Source: JANOSH01 sp031415695
GTDB taxonomy: Bacteria > Actinomycetota > Acidimicrobiia > Acidimicrobiales > Ilumatobacteraceae
DNA length: 64,000 nt
Direction of reading: 5' to 3'
Assembly (NCBI GenBank): GCA_031415695.1
Contig: JANOSH010000031.1
Span: 138,966 to 202,965, forward strand
Shown: piece by piece, positions 24,846-34,263 of the stretch
How the letters are laid out: the number at the start of each line of letters is the position of its first letter
Numbering within the stretch: the stretch's first letter is position 1
Position numbers and translations under genes: made by a program
Notes under the pieces: generated by a model
Told to the model about the DNA's origin: nothing
The model's database searches: none
The model's input: the letters and a program-made list of their open reading frames with translations, nothing else

Positions 24846-26348
24846 CTACCGGGCGTAGGGCCAGCGCGACGGGAACCCGGCCTGGCGCCAGGCGGCTGCC
24901 GCCACTGCGGCGAACACGGCATCGGACCCGTTAACCGGTTCGGTGTCGTCGTCCTCGATCGCGACTTCGACCCGGGGCATATCGATGGCGCGTAGAATTC
25001 CGAATGAACGGATCGTGAGATCGTGCACGTCACCTGATTCGGCATCGACGTAGATTCCTTCGCTGCGCACCCAGCCGAGTGCCTGATGGGCGGCCCCGAT
25101 GCAGTAGCTGCGCAGCACCGTTGCCGACAGTACCTGGCCGCACCGAACCCGCACATGGATCGTTCCCTCGTCGTCGAGCCAAGCGGTTGCGACGGACCCG
25201 TCAGGCGAGGTGATGACGTCGGGACCGTCCCGCAGCGACGACAACAGCACAGCGGCTTCAGCCCACCCAGCGGCGCGTACGGCTACCGAGGTGGGTGGGC
25301 CTGGTACATCGATCTCGATGACGTCGAAGCCCGGTGCGACCGAGTTGATTGCGGCTGCGATTTCGTCAGTGCGCCGAACATGGACAACACCAGTACCGTC
25401 GGTACGAATGGCCGCAGCAAGCGGTGGGCGCTTTGGTCCGAGTCGCACGACGTCCTCCCGGCTGTAGGCAACTCGCACGGCTTGACTATGTTCGTCGGCG
25501 AGACGACGGGCTACCGCAGTAACGTCACTCGCGAGCTTGCCGCCGAACGCTCCACCGTTGGCGAGCACAGCGACAGGTTCGCCACCAGGCAGACACCACG
25601 CTGCATCGGGTTCAAGATATCCCGGTTCTACCCATGTGGTCTGCAATTGGCGATGCCACACGCCAGGGATTGGGTCGATGGGCCAGTTGAGCGCCACGGT
25701 CGTACGGCGGCCTTGCACCTTGCCCGCAGCGGCGCGTGCAGCGGTCAACGTCTCGCCGACGAACCATGTGCCCTCGTCGGAACGGGCAGCAACGAGAGCG
25801 CCCTCGGGCGCAGTGTCGTCGGCGAAACCGCCTCGGCCGAGAGCTACCGACGGCGACACCATTTGAGGCGACCGTCCCTCGATCGACGCCCGCCGGTCGG
25901 CGAGTGGTCCAATATCACCTGTTCCGTCCGTGACGCTGGCGGCGGCCTCCATGATTGTCTGCCAGCCAGTACACCGGCACAGATGCGCTAAAAGAGCCTG
26001 ACCGGGGTTGGCCGGTCGAGCCGACAATCGAACGATGATTCCCGGCGTGCAAAAGCCGCATTGACTGGCGCCAGCGGCGCAGAAACGTGTGGCCCACGCA
26101 TCGGCATCGGCCAACCCCTCGACAGTCGTGATGGAACGCCCAGCTATTCGCGCCGCCGGGGTCACGCACGCAACGCGGGGCTGACCATCTACGAGAACCG
26201 TGCAGCAACCGCACTGGCCCTGAGGGCTACAGCCATCTTTGACCGAGCGGATACCGACGCGGTCGCGCAACGCTTCCAACAATGAGCACCCGTCGTCGGG
26301 AACCTTCACAGGCTGGCCGTTGACGGTGAAGGCGATCTGCGAAAGCAC
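24846..26348 (-). CDS. Miniature fused molybdenum-hydroxylase-like protein ([2Fe-2S] plus reduced Mo-subunit)
   Basis: 500 aa from GTG 26348, which lies 7 nt after TAGTGT (TTG 26354 is an alternative). Residues about 1-150 form a complete XDH/CoxS-type two-cluster domain (CSPQGQCGCC, later CGFCTPG and CRCTGW). The remaining ~350 residues are a strongly shortened molybdopterin-binding region. It keeps GGAFGGK and a C-terminal strand block (LTIRSFGILRAIDMPRVEV), but the usual GxGE motif with catalytic Glu appears replaced by PVNGSD. A normal large subunit is about 750 aa. It may be a degenerate or non-canonical oxidoreductase. No FAD subunit is adjacent. Confidence 0.8.
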   Translation of the reverse strand: MLSQIAFTVNGQPVKVPDDGCSLLEALRDRVGIRSVKDGCSPQGQCGCCTVLVDGQPRVACVTPAARIAGRSITTVEGLADADAWATRFCAAGASQCGFCTPGIIVRLSARPANPGQALLAHLCRCTGWQTIMEAAASVTDGTGDIGPLADRRASIEGRSPQMVSPSVALGRGGFADDTAPEGALVAARSDEGTWFVGETLTAARAAAGKVQGRRTTVALNWPIDPIPGVWHRQLQTTWVEPGYLEPDAAWCLPGGEPVAVLANGGAFGGKLASDVTAVARRLADEHSQAVRVAYSREDVVRLGPKRPPLAAAIRTDGTGVVHVRRTDEIAAAINSVAPGFDVIEIDVPGPPTSVAVRAAGWAEAAVLLSSLRDGPDVITSPDGSVATAWLDDEGTIHVRVRCGQVLSATVLRSYCIGAAHQALGWVRSEGIYVDAESGDVHDLTIRSFGILRAIDMPRVEVAIEDDDTEPVNGSDAVFAAVAAAAWRQAGFPSRWPYAR

Positions 26349-26355
26349 AGCCAAG

Positions 26356-26365
26356 ACACTACGGT
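26356..26365. promoter_or_regulatory. Overlapping divergent leaderless -10 elements
   Basis: Minus-strand TAGTGT (26356-26361) lies 7 nt before GTG 26348, and plus-strand TACGGT (26360-26365) lies 7 nt before ATG 26373. They share two bases, and the start codons are only 24 bp apart. The two promoters cannot be occupied together. Confidence 0.55.
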
Positions 26366-26372
26366 CTCGGAC

Positions 26373-27200
26373 ATGCCGCTCACCCGTCGACTGTTTCTCG
26401 CTGGCTCTGCTGGAGCCACGTTGCTTGCCGCCTGTGGTGGAAGTTCCGGCGGCTCGACGGCGACGGGCGATGTTCTCGTGAACTTCTTCGCCGACGGTAA
26501 TCAGGTCGTGGGAGCCCAGCGTCTACCAGTAGGTATTGCTACCGCTGGCGGTGTCGTTCGCACCGATGGGCCTGCCTCACTATCGGGTCGAGTCGTGGAC
26601 GTAGGCGGAAGGGTCGTAGTGCCAAAAATCGATGCTGCACGCCGCGGCGTAGGCCTGCCCCGTTCGTATTACGCATTCAACCTCGCGCTCGATCAGCCCG
26701 GTACCTACAGCCTTGAAGTGGGCAAGGCGACGACGACGTTCTCGGTCCTCGAAGCGGCGAAGGTCGACCTACCCAAGCCTGGCGACAAGTTGCCGGCGCT
26801 CGACACGCCCACGCTGGCCAATGCCAGGGGAGTCAAACCACTCTGCACGGCGAACCCAGTCTGCCCGTTTCATTCCATCACCGTTACTGAAGCGCTTGCG
26901 CTTGGAAAGCCGTTAGCGCTCCTTGTCGGCACTCCCGCTCATTGCAAGACAGCGGTATGCGGCCCGACCCTTGAAATGTTGATGGCCGAGCAAATCCGGC
27001 GTGGCGACTCGTTCAGCATGATTCATGTCGAGGTCTACAAAGACGACACCATCAACGACATTACCGACACCATGTTGGCGCTGCGGATGAAGTTCGAACC
27101 GGCGCTGTTCGTCGTCGACCGCGGTGGGATCATTCGTACCCGGCTCGATCATGTGTGGGACAGCGGCGAAATGAACGCAGCCCTCGACCAGGTCAAGTAA
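26373..27200 (+). CDS. Lipoprotein with thioredoxin-fold (TlpA-like) domain
   Basis: 275 aa. Twin Arg (5-6) in MPLTRRLFLAG and a lipobox LLAAC (C21) suggest a Tat-type lipoprotein at the outer face. Residues about 30-125 form an Ig-like domain; about 130-275 resemble thioredoxin/peroxiredoxin folds. Two Cys pairs are present, CTANPVC and HCKTAVC, the latter CxxxxC rather than the redox-active CxxC. FEPALFVVDRGGIIRTRLDH is the usual cis-Pro and beta-strand region. It may bind metal or act as a disulfide protein. It is divergent from the mini molybdenum-hydroxylase gene. Confidence 0.8.
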   Translation: MPLTRRLFLAGSAGATLLAACGGSSGGSTATGDVLVNFFADGNQVVGAQRLPVGIATAGGVVRTDGPASLSGRVVDVGGRVVVPKIDAARRGVGLPRSYYAFNLALDQPGTYSLEVGKATTTFSVLEAAKVDLPKPGDKLPALDTPTLANARGVKPLCTANPVCPFHSITVTEALALGKPLALLVGTPAHCKTAVCGPTLEMLMAEQIRRGDSFSMIHVEVYKDDTINDITDTMLALRMKFEPALFVVDRGGIIRTRLDHVWDSGEMNAALDQVK

Positions 27201-27210
27201 CCAAGAGCAT

Positions 27211-27258
27211 CGAGCTGTCGCGCAGTGCCGCGCTGTCGGCGCGCCAATGCGCGGAAGC
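27211..27258 (+). repeat. Dispersed REP-like palindrome, copy 3
   Basis: CGAGCTGTCGCGCAGTGCC followed by CGCGCTGTCGGCGCGCC and an imperfect right arm (ATGCGCGGAAGCG). It lies between the converging lipoprotein and erpA-like genes. It is more diverged than copies 1 and 2. Confidence 0.6.
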
Positions 27259-27267
27259 GTTTCGCGA

Positions 27268-27588
27268 CTAGCTGAAGGACTGGCCGCAACCGCAGGTCTT
27301 GGTAGCGCTGGGGTTGTCGATGGCGAAGCCGGAGTCCTGCAAGCCGTTCTTGTAATCGAGCGTGGCGCCCTGGAGTAGCTGCGCGCTCGACGAGTCGACA
27401 ATGACGCGAACACCGCTGTAGTCGGTGGTCTGATCGTCGGGAGAAACGTCGCCGTCGAAGAACATCTCGTAGCTGTAGCCCGAACAACCACCGGGCCGAA
27501 CCGCAACACGCAAAGCCAGCGTGGCGTCACCCTCGGCTTCGAGAAGTTCTTTGACCTTGGAGGCGGCGTTGTCGGTGAGCGTGATCAC
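27268..27588 (-). CDS. erpA: HesB/IscA/ErpA-type iron-sulfur cluster carrier
   Basis: 106 aa, A-type Fe-S carrier delivering clusters to apoproteins. The three invariant cysteines are C35 (GGCSGY) and C99/C101 (TCGCG). Length is normal. GTG 27588 follows TAGGAT by 6 nt, so it has its own leaderless promoter although it is only 16 bp downstream of the SufR-like regulator. Symbol by homology to ErpA; IscA-type naming is equally possible. Confidence 0.9.
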   Translation of the reverse strand: MITLTDNAASKVKELLEAEGDATLALRVAVRPGGCSGYSYEMFFDGDVSPDDQTTDYSGVRVIVDSSSAQLLQGATLDYKNGLQDSGFAIDNPSATKTCGCGQSFS

Positions 27589-27594
27589 AAAGGA

Positions 27595-27600
27595 ATCCTA
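27595..27600 (-). promoter_or_regulatory. Leaderless -10 for erpA
   Basis: TAGGAT on the minus strand, 6 nt before GTG 27588, squeezed between the regulator stop and the start codon. Confidence 0.5.
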
Positions 27601-27604
27601 TCGA

Positions 27605-28267
27605 CTATCGGGACAAAAGCGTCATCTGGCAGGGCTCTCGGTGTTCCAACGTGTGGAATTCTGCGACGATACCGTCGGGTAGGCCATCGACGAAGCCACG
27701 GACGAGGCCGCGATGCAAGGAACAGACGACCTGGGGGTTCTGTTCGGCGAGTTCTCGAAATGGGCAATGGGCAAAACCAATAACCGCTTCTTCATCGTCG
27801 GATCCTTCGGCTATTGCCGGGTCGAAGCCCAAAGCGTCGAGTCGGGTGACGAGTGCTTCGAGGCAACTTGGCGCGCTTCGAAACAATTGAGCGTCGTGCG
27901 TGCCTTGCTCGTGGCCAGCAATCTCGGCCTCTTCGGCACCGGCGCCCGTGAGTTCGGCCAGCCGGATAAGCATTCGTGCCAATAGTGGAAACGTGGGCGG
28001 TTCGAGCCCAAGCGACGGGGCGTCGGCTGACACGGTGTACACGTTCTGGGGTCGCCCAACGCCGGTGGGCAGTTCCGTGCGAACGTCAAGCAAACCAACG
28101 TCGCGCATGCGTTCGAGGTGCGGACGGATGGTATTGGGGTGCAGCTCCAAGGTTGCTGCGATATCTGCGGTGGCCAAAGGTTTGGGTGAACGCGCCAACT
28201 CCAAGTAGATGGCGTACCGCGTGTTGTCGCCAAGCGCCTTCAACACATCGAGCCGGGCCAAGTCCAC
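27605..28267 (-). CDS. SufR-like winged-helix transcriptional regulator with Cys-rich C-terminus
   Basis: 220 aa. The N-terminal wHTH (TRYAIYLELARSPKPLATAD, then ELHPNTIRPHLERM) and wing (GVGRPQNVYTV) are typical of the DeoR/ArsR-like SufR group. The C-terminal half carries AHCPFRELAEQNPQVVC, then LHRG, and a later Cys (REPCQM), the likely Fe-S ligands. It probably senses cluster status and controls the neighbouring Fe-S genes erpA and mrp. GTG 28267 is 6 nt after TAAACT (leaderless). Confidence 0.87.
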   Translation of the reverse strand: MDLARLDVLKALGDNTRYAIYLELARSPKPLATADIAATLELHPNTIRPHLERMRDVGLLDVRTELPTGVGRPQNVYTVSADAPSLGLEPPTFPLLARMLIRLAELTGAGAEEAEIAGHEQGTHDAQLFRSAPSCLEALVTRLDALGFDPAIAEGSDDEEAVIGFAHCPFRELAEQNPQVVCSLHRGLVRGFVDGLPDGIVAEFHTLEHREPCQMTLLSR

Positions 28268-28273
28268 GACGAC

Positions 28274-28300
28274 AGTTTACAAGGAATTCGCCGGTAGAAT
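28274..28300. promoter_or_regulatory. Divergent leaderless promoters between the SufR-like regulator and mrp
   Basis: Minus-strand TAAACT (28274-28279) is 6 nt before GTG 28267, and plus-strand TAGAAT (28295-28300) is 6 nt before ATG 28307. Both promoters fit in 39 bp, so one regulator site could control both genes. Confidence 0.55.
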
Positions 28301-28306
28301 AGAGCC

Positions 28307-29515
28307 ATGTCTGGAACCACCTTGCCTGGAACCACCTTGCCTGGAACCGTGCGGCCGTCCGTCGACGACGTACTTGGCGTTCTGCGCAACGTTGTCGACC
28401 CAGAACTCGGCGGCGACATTGTCAGTCTCGGCATGGTCCCCGACGTGTCGGTTTCCGACGATGGCGTGGTGCGAATCACCGTCAAGCTCACCATTGCCGG
28501 CTGCCCCCTCAAAGCCGAGATCAAGAAAGACGTCGAGTCGCGACTCAAGACCCACCCGGGCGTCACCAAGGTCAAGATCGACTGGGGTGAAATGAATACC
28601 GAGGAACGGGGCGAGGTCATGAGCAAGGCCCGTTGGGCCGCTCGCGAGAAGGCCCCCGATACGCAGATCCCGTCGACCACGCGCATCCTTGCTATCTCGT
28701 CGGGAAAGGGTGGCGTCGGCAAAAGCTCTGTCACCGTCAACCTCGCAGCCGCTCTTGCTGCTCGTGGCTTCACGGTCGGCGTACTCGATGCCGATATCTG
28801 GGGCTTTTCAGTCCCGCGCATGTTGGGTATTCCCGACCGCCTCGAAGCACACAAGGGCGCCGACGGGCGTGCGCTCATCAAACCCAACGAACGCCGCGTC
28901 GGGCCCGGGCTCCTCAAGGTGGTGTCCACCGGAAACCTGGTCGAAGACGAAGGCACAGCGCTCATGTGGCGCGGGCTCATGCTCACCAAAGCGGTAGAGC
29001 AGTTCCTTCGCGATGTCGAATGGGGCGAACTCGACTACCTGCTCATCGATATGCCGCCAGGTACCGGCGATGTGCAAATGGGCCTCGCCCGCATGTTGCC
29101 GCGCACCGACCTCATCGTGGTCACCACCCCGGCCCTAGCGGCACAAAAGGTTGCCGTCCGCGCCGCCGACATGGCCCGGCGTAGCTTCCTGCGGGTGGTC
29201 GGCGTTATCGAGAACATGAGCGCCTTCACGTGCGAGCACGGAACCGCCTACACCCTCTTTGGCGAGGGCGGAGGCCAAGCGTTGGCCGATGCCACCGGCG
29301 CCCCGCTCCTCGGCCAAATCCCCATTGAAGCGTCCGTTGCGGCTGGCGGCGATTCCGGCGAGCCGGTCGCACTCACAGGTGTCGGGCCTGCCGCCGACGC
29401 ATTTCGAGCTATCGCCGAACGGCTATCTACCGAGATAGTGCCACCCGTCGATATGGGTGGCTGCTCGGCCCGAATGCTCGCAGCTGTCAACGCTGCGTTC
29501 GACAACGTGGGTTGA
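28307..29515 (+). CDS. mrp: Mrp/NBP35-family P-loop ATPase, Fe-S cluster carrier
   Basis: 402 aa. An N-terminal MIP18/DUF59 domain (15-95, conserved C66 in AGCPLKAE) is followed by the ATPase with deviant Walker A SGKGGVGKSS (132-141), switch regions YLLIDMPPGTGDVQ and a C-terminal carrier part. The CPxC cluster motif of many Mrp proteins is not seen; the equivalent loop reads ENMSAFTCEHG, as in some actinobacterial members. The extreme N-terminus is encoded by a 15-bp tandem repeat (TTLPG twice). It assembles or transfers Fe-S clusters in the cytosol. Confidence 0.93.
   Translation: MSGTTLPGTTLPGTVRPSVDDVLGVLRNVVDPELGGDIVSLGMVPDVSVSDDGVVRITVKLTIAGCPLKAEIKKDVESRLKTHPGVTKVKIDWGEMNTEERGEVMSKARWAAREKAPDTQIPSTTRILAISSGKGGVGKSSVTVNLAAALAARGFTVGVLDADIWGFSVPRMLGIPDRLEAHKGADGRALIKPNERRVGPGLLKVVSTGNLVEDEGTALMWRGLMLTKAVEQFLRDVEWGELDYLLIDMPPGTGDVQMGLARMLPRTDLIVVTTPALAAQKVAVRAADMARRSFLRVVGVIENMSAFTCEHGTAYTLFGEGGGQALADATGAPLLGQIPIEASVAAGGDSGEPVALTGVGPAADAFRAIAERLSTEIVPPVDMGGCSARMLAAVNAAFDNVG
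28310..28350 (+). repeat. 15-bp tandem repeat in the mrp 5' end
   Basis: CTGGAACCACCTTGC occurs twice in tandem, followed by a partial third copy (CTGGAACC). In frame it encodes GTTLPGTTLPGT, so gain or loss of units would keep the frame and lengthen or shorten a flexible N-terminal tail. Confidence 0.8.
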
Positions 29516-29528
29516 CCGCCGACATTGT

Positions 29529-29561
29529 GAACTTGTGCCCGACTATGTCGGGCACAAGTTC
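29529..29561. terminator. Bidirectional hairpin between convergent genes
   Basis: GAACTTGTGCCCGAC and its exact reverse complement form a perfect 15-bp stem with a 3-base loop (TAT). It lies between the mrp stop (29515) and the stop of the converging giant CotH-type gene (29574). No U-tract follows on either side. Its position and stability fit a terminator serving both genes. Confidence 0.75.
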
Positions 29562-29573
29562 CCGGGTTGCGAC

Positions 29574-32500
29574 TTATGTGACGGTGAAGGTCGACTCGTA
29601 GGTCTGGGTGGTGCCATTCGCCCGGGTCAATACCGCTCGTACGGTGTGCGTACCAACGGTGAGGTTGTTGGTGAATGGTGTGGCTGTTGTGAGGTTGCCG
29701 CCGCTGAAGTCCCACGGTGCTGCACCCTCGGTTCGTCGTGGTACGCCCGTTACGGGCGTGTCGAGATAGAACCGGACACTGACGGCAGCTTGGGCGGTGT
29801 CGAGGAAGATGAAGAGTTGTTCACCTCTCGCCGACGTATTGCCCGCCAGGACGACGGCAGGCGAACGTGTGGCCGACCGTGACACTTTCAAGATGTCCGT
29901 TGTTGGAGGCACTACAACTGCGGTGGTGAACGTGCTGGTGAACGCTGCGGCGAGTGTGTTCCCGGCGATGTCAGTAACAGTTGTCGCAGCGGTGATCCGG
30001 TAGGTGGTTCCAGCTGCCAGCAAGGCGGCCGGTGTGATCGTGACGGTGTTTCCAGTAATGCCGCTTGCTGCGGCGACGGTGGCGCCGCCGTCGATAGCCA
30101 AGGTGATTCCGGCGAGCGCGGTCACGGGTTCGCTGAAGGTCACGGTCGGAACTGCGCCGACGGCGATGTTGGTCGCAGCGTTAGTTGGGTTGACGCTAAC
30201 GACCGTAGGCCGTGTGGTGTCGACGGGTGGTGCCGCAACGGTGGTGAAGGTGCTGGTGAAGGCGGTGGCGAGTGTGTTGCCGGCGGTGTCGGTGACCGTG
30301 GTAGGGACCGTGATCCGGGTGACGGGTTCGCTGAAGGTCACGGTCGGAACCACGCTGACGGTGATGCTCGTGGCGGCGTTAGTTGGGTTTACGCCACTGA
30401 TGGTGGGCCGAGTGGTGTCTGGTGGCGGTGGCGTGGTGCCGACGGTAAATATCGATTCGTAGGTTTGAGTGGTGCCGTTGGCGCGAGTTAGCAGAGCGCG
30501 GATGATATGGGTTCCCGCCGTGAGATTATTGACGAAGGCGTTTGCGGTGGTAATGCTTCCACCGTTGAAGTCCCATGGGGCAGCGCCTTCTGTTCGTCGT
30601 GGCGTCCCCGTAGTTGGTGTATCGAGGTAGAAGCGGACACTTATAGCTGCTTGCGGGGTGTCGAGGAAAACGCTCACCTGTTCGCTCGGCAGCCAGTTGT
30701 TACCGGTGAGAGCCACGGCAGGTGTTCGTGACGTCGACCGCGACACTTTCAAAATGTCGGTCGTTGGTGGGGTCACGACGACGACCGAGGTGAAGGTGCT
30801 GGTGAACGCGGTGGCAAGTGCGTTGCCGGCGATGTCGGTAACGGTGGTCGGGACGGTGAGGCGGTAGGTGGTGCCGGCAGCGAGAGGCGATGCGGGCGTA
30901 AGGGTCACGATGTTCCCGGTCAACGTTGCGGTGGTGGGCACTGTGGCGCCGCCGTCGATAGCGAGGGCGATCCCAGTGATTGCGGTGACCGGTTCGCTAA
31001 ACGTGACGGCCGGAATGGTGCCGACGGCAACGCCGGTAGCCGCGTTAGTCGGGGCGACTGCGCTGACTGTTGGTGGTGTGGTGTCGGCGGGTGGCGGTGT
31101 TGCCGTGGTGAAGGTGCTGGTGAACGCAGTGGCGAGTGCGTTGCCGGCGATGTCGGTAACGGTGGTTGGGACGGTGATGCGGAAGGCGGTTCCGACGGCA
31201 AGTGTCGTGGCCGGGGTGAGCGACACGGTGTTACCCGCGATGGTGTTCGTCGTGGCAACAGGAACGCCTGCCTCGGTAGCGAGCGCGAGACTGGCGAACG
31301 CGGCAACTGGTTCGCTGAAAGTGACCGAGGGGATGAGACCAGCGGCGGTAACGGTAGCTGCGTCAACCGGTGAAACCGACACCACCGACGGGGCAACAGT
31401 GTCTGGGATGAAGCCTGGAGTTCCCCCGACGATGCCGCTTGCTGCCCAGTTCGTGGGGAGGCTCAGACCTGTGGTTGTGAGCGCAACGAGCGACGGACCG
31501 GTACCGTCGGGAGTTAGTGGCCAAGGAGCAATGTCGTCGTAGACAAAATCGATGGCGTTGATTCCGGCGGGATATGTGGCGACGACTTGCTCACCGCCGT
31601 TGGACAGAGTCCCTGTGTACGTGCCAACGACGCGGGCCGTGGCACCATGACGAGAGGCGAAGCCAGCAGCGTTGAAGACAAGTACTACCACCTCATTGGG
31701 CGCAACTGTGCCCGTGAGTGGCCCGGTCGTGACGCCGGTGATGAACGCAAAGTTGGCGAGATTGAGTGGCTGACTGGAGTTGTTGCGAATCTCGATATAT
31801 TCGAACGCGTCTCCGGTCAGGAATCCTGCTGCGATCTCGGCTGGTGATGCGGGTGCAGGGTTGTAGTTGATCTCGGTGACTGAGAACGACGACAGAATGT
31901 AGGTGTTTGCCGTGACCGGGGTAAATGAGGTGCCGATTCTGACGGTGGCGCGCACGGTCGTACTAACCGATAACGAGATTGGCGTGGTGTAGGTAAGAGC
32001 CGCAGGGTTCACCGTGGGGTCGCTGCCGTCGGTCGTGTACAGGATTGTGCCGGTTGCGTTCGGGTTAGTGATCGTAACGTTGCCCGTGAGCAGCCCAGGT
32101 GCCGGACTTATAGCAGGCGGAGTTGTGCTGGGGTAGTAGCCCTCCGCACGAAGGGCACTGATGAACCGTGCCGTGTTGCCAGCGATGAGTGCCCGTAAAG
32201 CGGTTACTTCGCGCTGCCAATCGACGTCGCGAGTACGTGTGGGCTGTCCAATGCTGCTGAGGGCATCACCCCAGCGGATCGATTCCCCGATAACGGCGTC
32301 ACGCACCTGGTTATTGAGGGCGTCGTACCGTGCTGTGACGGCGGCATCGGACAGCGCACCGCCGGGTGCAGTGTGCAGAGTCACCCGGCTGTGGAACAGC
32401 GCTTGGAACGACGGGTTCGCCCACGCTGCCTTCCAAAGTTTGCCGATTGTTGAGGCAGGAGTCGCGCCTGGGAGAAACTCAGGGTGAACCGAAGCGCCCT

Positions 32501-34263
32501 GGACCAGGGTGTCTTTCTTTCGGTCCATGGACCATTCGCCGTCCCATGCGTAGTACCGAGCGGGCGTAGCGGTGTCGGTACCGGCGGTATTGCGGTTGTT
32601 CGCGTACCAATTGTTAAGGGGCCAGTCGGTCATTCCAAACCAGGTGTTGAGTGCCGCATAGTCGGCAAATGCCGATACATCCAGGTAGCTCTGGAGCTCG
32701 GCGTAGTTTGCGGGGATGGTCATGTCACGGTTGACCAGGGTGCTCGTCAGGTAGTTCCAGCGCGTCGGGTCGCCGTTGCTCGCGGCCCCATGATTCACGA
32801 AATGCCAGTTGTTGTCGCTGCCGCCGAGGTAGTCGGCCGCCCAATCGTCATCGGGTCGTTCAGCGACGTCGTAGAGGCCCCAGTACACGCCGTTCAGGTA
32901 CAGATGAACAAACGTTCCGTGTGAGCCGTATCCGTTCATAGCGACCTGCGAGCCGCGGTATAGCTCATCGAGTGTGTAGTCGGTGGCATCGGGGTTTGAG
33001 GCCCTGGCCCACGATCGGTTGTTGCCGGCCCGCAGCACCATCGTACGAATCTTTGTCGTTGCCGATGCAGCGTTGTTGGGGTCGGTCTTGAGCAAATTCC
33101 TCGTCCACGTCGAGTTGCCGTAGGCGGCTCGGAAGTTGACACGCAGCGAACGCTTCAATCGGACGTGACTGTGGCCCTCAACGCCTCCGTCGATCTGTTG
33201 GTTACCAGCAGGGTTGTTCGGATAGAGCAGTTCGACCGAGACCGGCTGTTCGATGTTGTCGGTGTAGTAGAAGCCCCCGGCGCCAAATACCGTGTCGATT
33301 GGGGCGGTGAGTGACATGGTTGGGATAGCGGTGAGCGCGTTCGTTGCTGCCGGTAGACCAACTGCGTCGATGACGTTGGTATCCATTGCGGTGAAGTCGG
33401 GAACTGTTGCTGTGCCGTTGCCGTACTCCGACGGCGTGCCGTTCGGGAACCCGGGAATCCCATTGCCTTGCTGAAGAACGTTGGCCACAAAGACGTATGT
33501 GTCGGTGGCGATTGCCGCATTTGACAGCCCGGCCAGGATCGCAGTGGTGCGTAGGGTCTTAGTTGTGCTGAGCGTAAACGGCGCAACGTAGGTGGTTCCG
33601 TTTGTGGCCGAAGGCCTAGAACCGTCGGTGGTGTACTGGATCTGCGCACCGACAGTTGCCGTGGTAAGCGTGACAAGGGTTGGGGTGGTGTAAAACCCCC
33701 GCTTGGGAGCTGCAACGACAGTTGCTGCCAGGGGCAAATCACCGGGTCCGTTGGCAGCGCCCGGCGTTGGGGTGCTGAAGATTCGCTCGTCGCCAACGTT
33801 GTTGATTCCGTACGAGGTGTTCGGAATGAGCGACGGGAACGCCGGGCTGAACTCATGAGCGATGGAGAGGTCAGGGCGGAGCAATCCGAGGTACTCGCCG
33901 CCGCTTGCCAAACCGAAGCTCGTGTGCAGTTGTGTACCCGACACAGGTGGAGTGAGGATTGTGTCGGCCCAGACCACCAATTGACCACCTGCGGGCAAGA
34001 CTGTGGGCGTTGGGAAGGTCCACGTGGCTGTCGCTCCTGCGCCGCCGTCCTTGAGCTTCCAACCACCGAGGTCCTGCGACGTCGCTCCGGTGTTCGTGAT
34101 TTCGATCCAATCGAGCAGCGGATTAGCGCTCGTCGTAGTGTTACTCGACACGACCTCGCTAATGAAAATCGGCGACGTGGGGGGCCGAGGAAGTGTTGAC
34201 AGCTATGCCCGCAAGGAGCAAGGTCGTGCCGAAAGCAGCCGCGATGAGTCGCCGAAGAGCCAT
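29574..34263 (-). CDS. Giant secreted CotH-kinase/lamin-tail/Ig-repeat protein, frameshifted near the N-terminus
   Basis: ATG 34263 encodes a signal peptide (MALRRLIAAAFGTTLLLAG...) that hits a stop after 34 codons. Removing one G from the G6 run at 34179-34184 joins it in frame to ISEVVSSNTTTSANPLLDWI, giving about 1562 aa. Order: lamin-tail domain; chitobiase-like segment (YTTDGSRPS); CotH kinase-like domain (NGVYWGLYDVAERPDDDW, later AWDGEWSMDR); second chitobiase-like segment; second lamin-tail; two Big_5 Ig repeats; a DILKVSRS module; two more Big_5 repeats, the first internally truncated; and a terminal DILKVSRS module. Probably a surface or matrix protein. The frameshift may be a sequencing error, phase switch or true lesion. 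Confidence 0.82.

Noticed and set aside
29797..31542. Plus-strand open frames rich in Val/Ala/Thr across the giant-gene repeats
   Set aside because: They are antisense of the Big_5 repeats and repeat in step with them, with no ribosome site or family resemblance.
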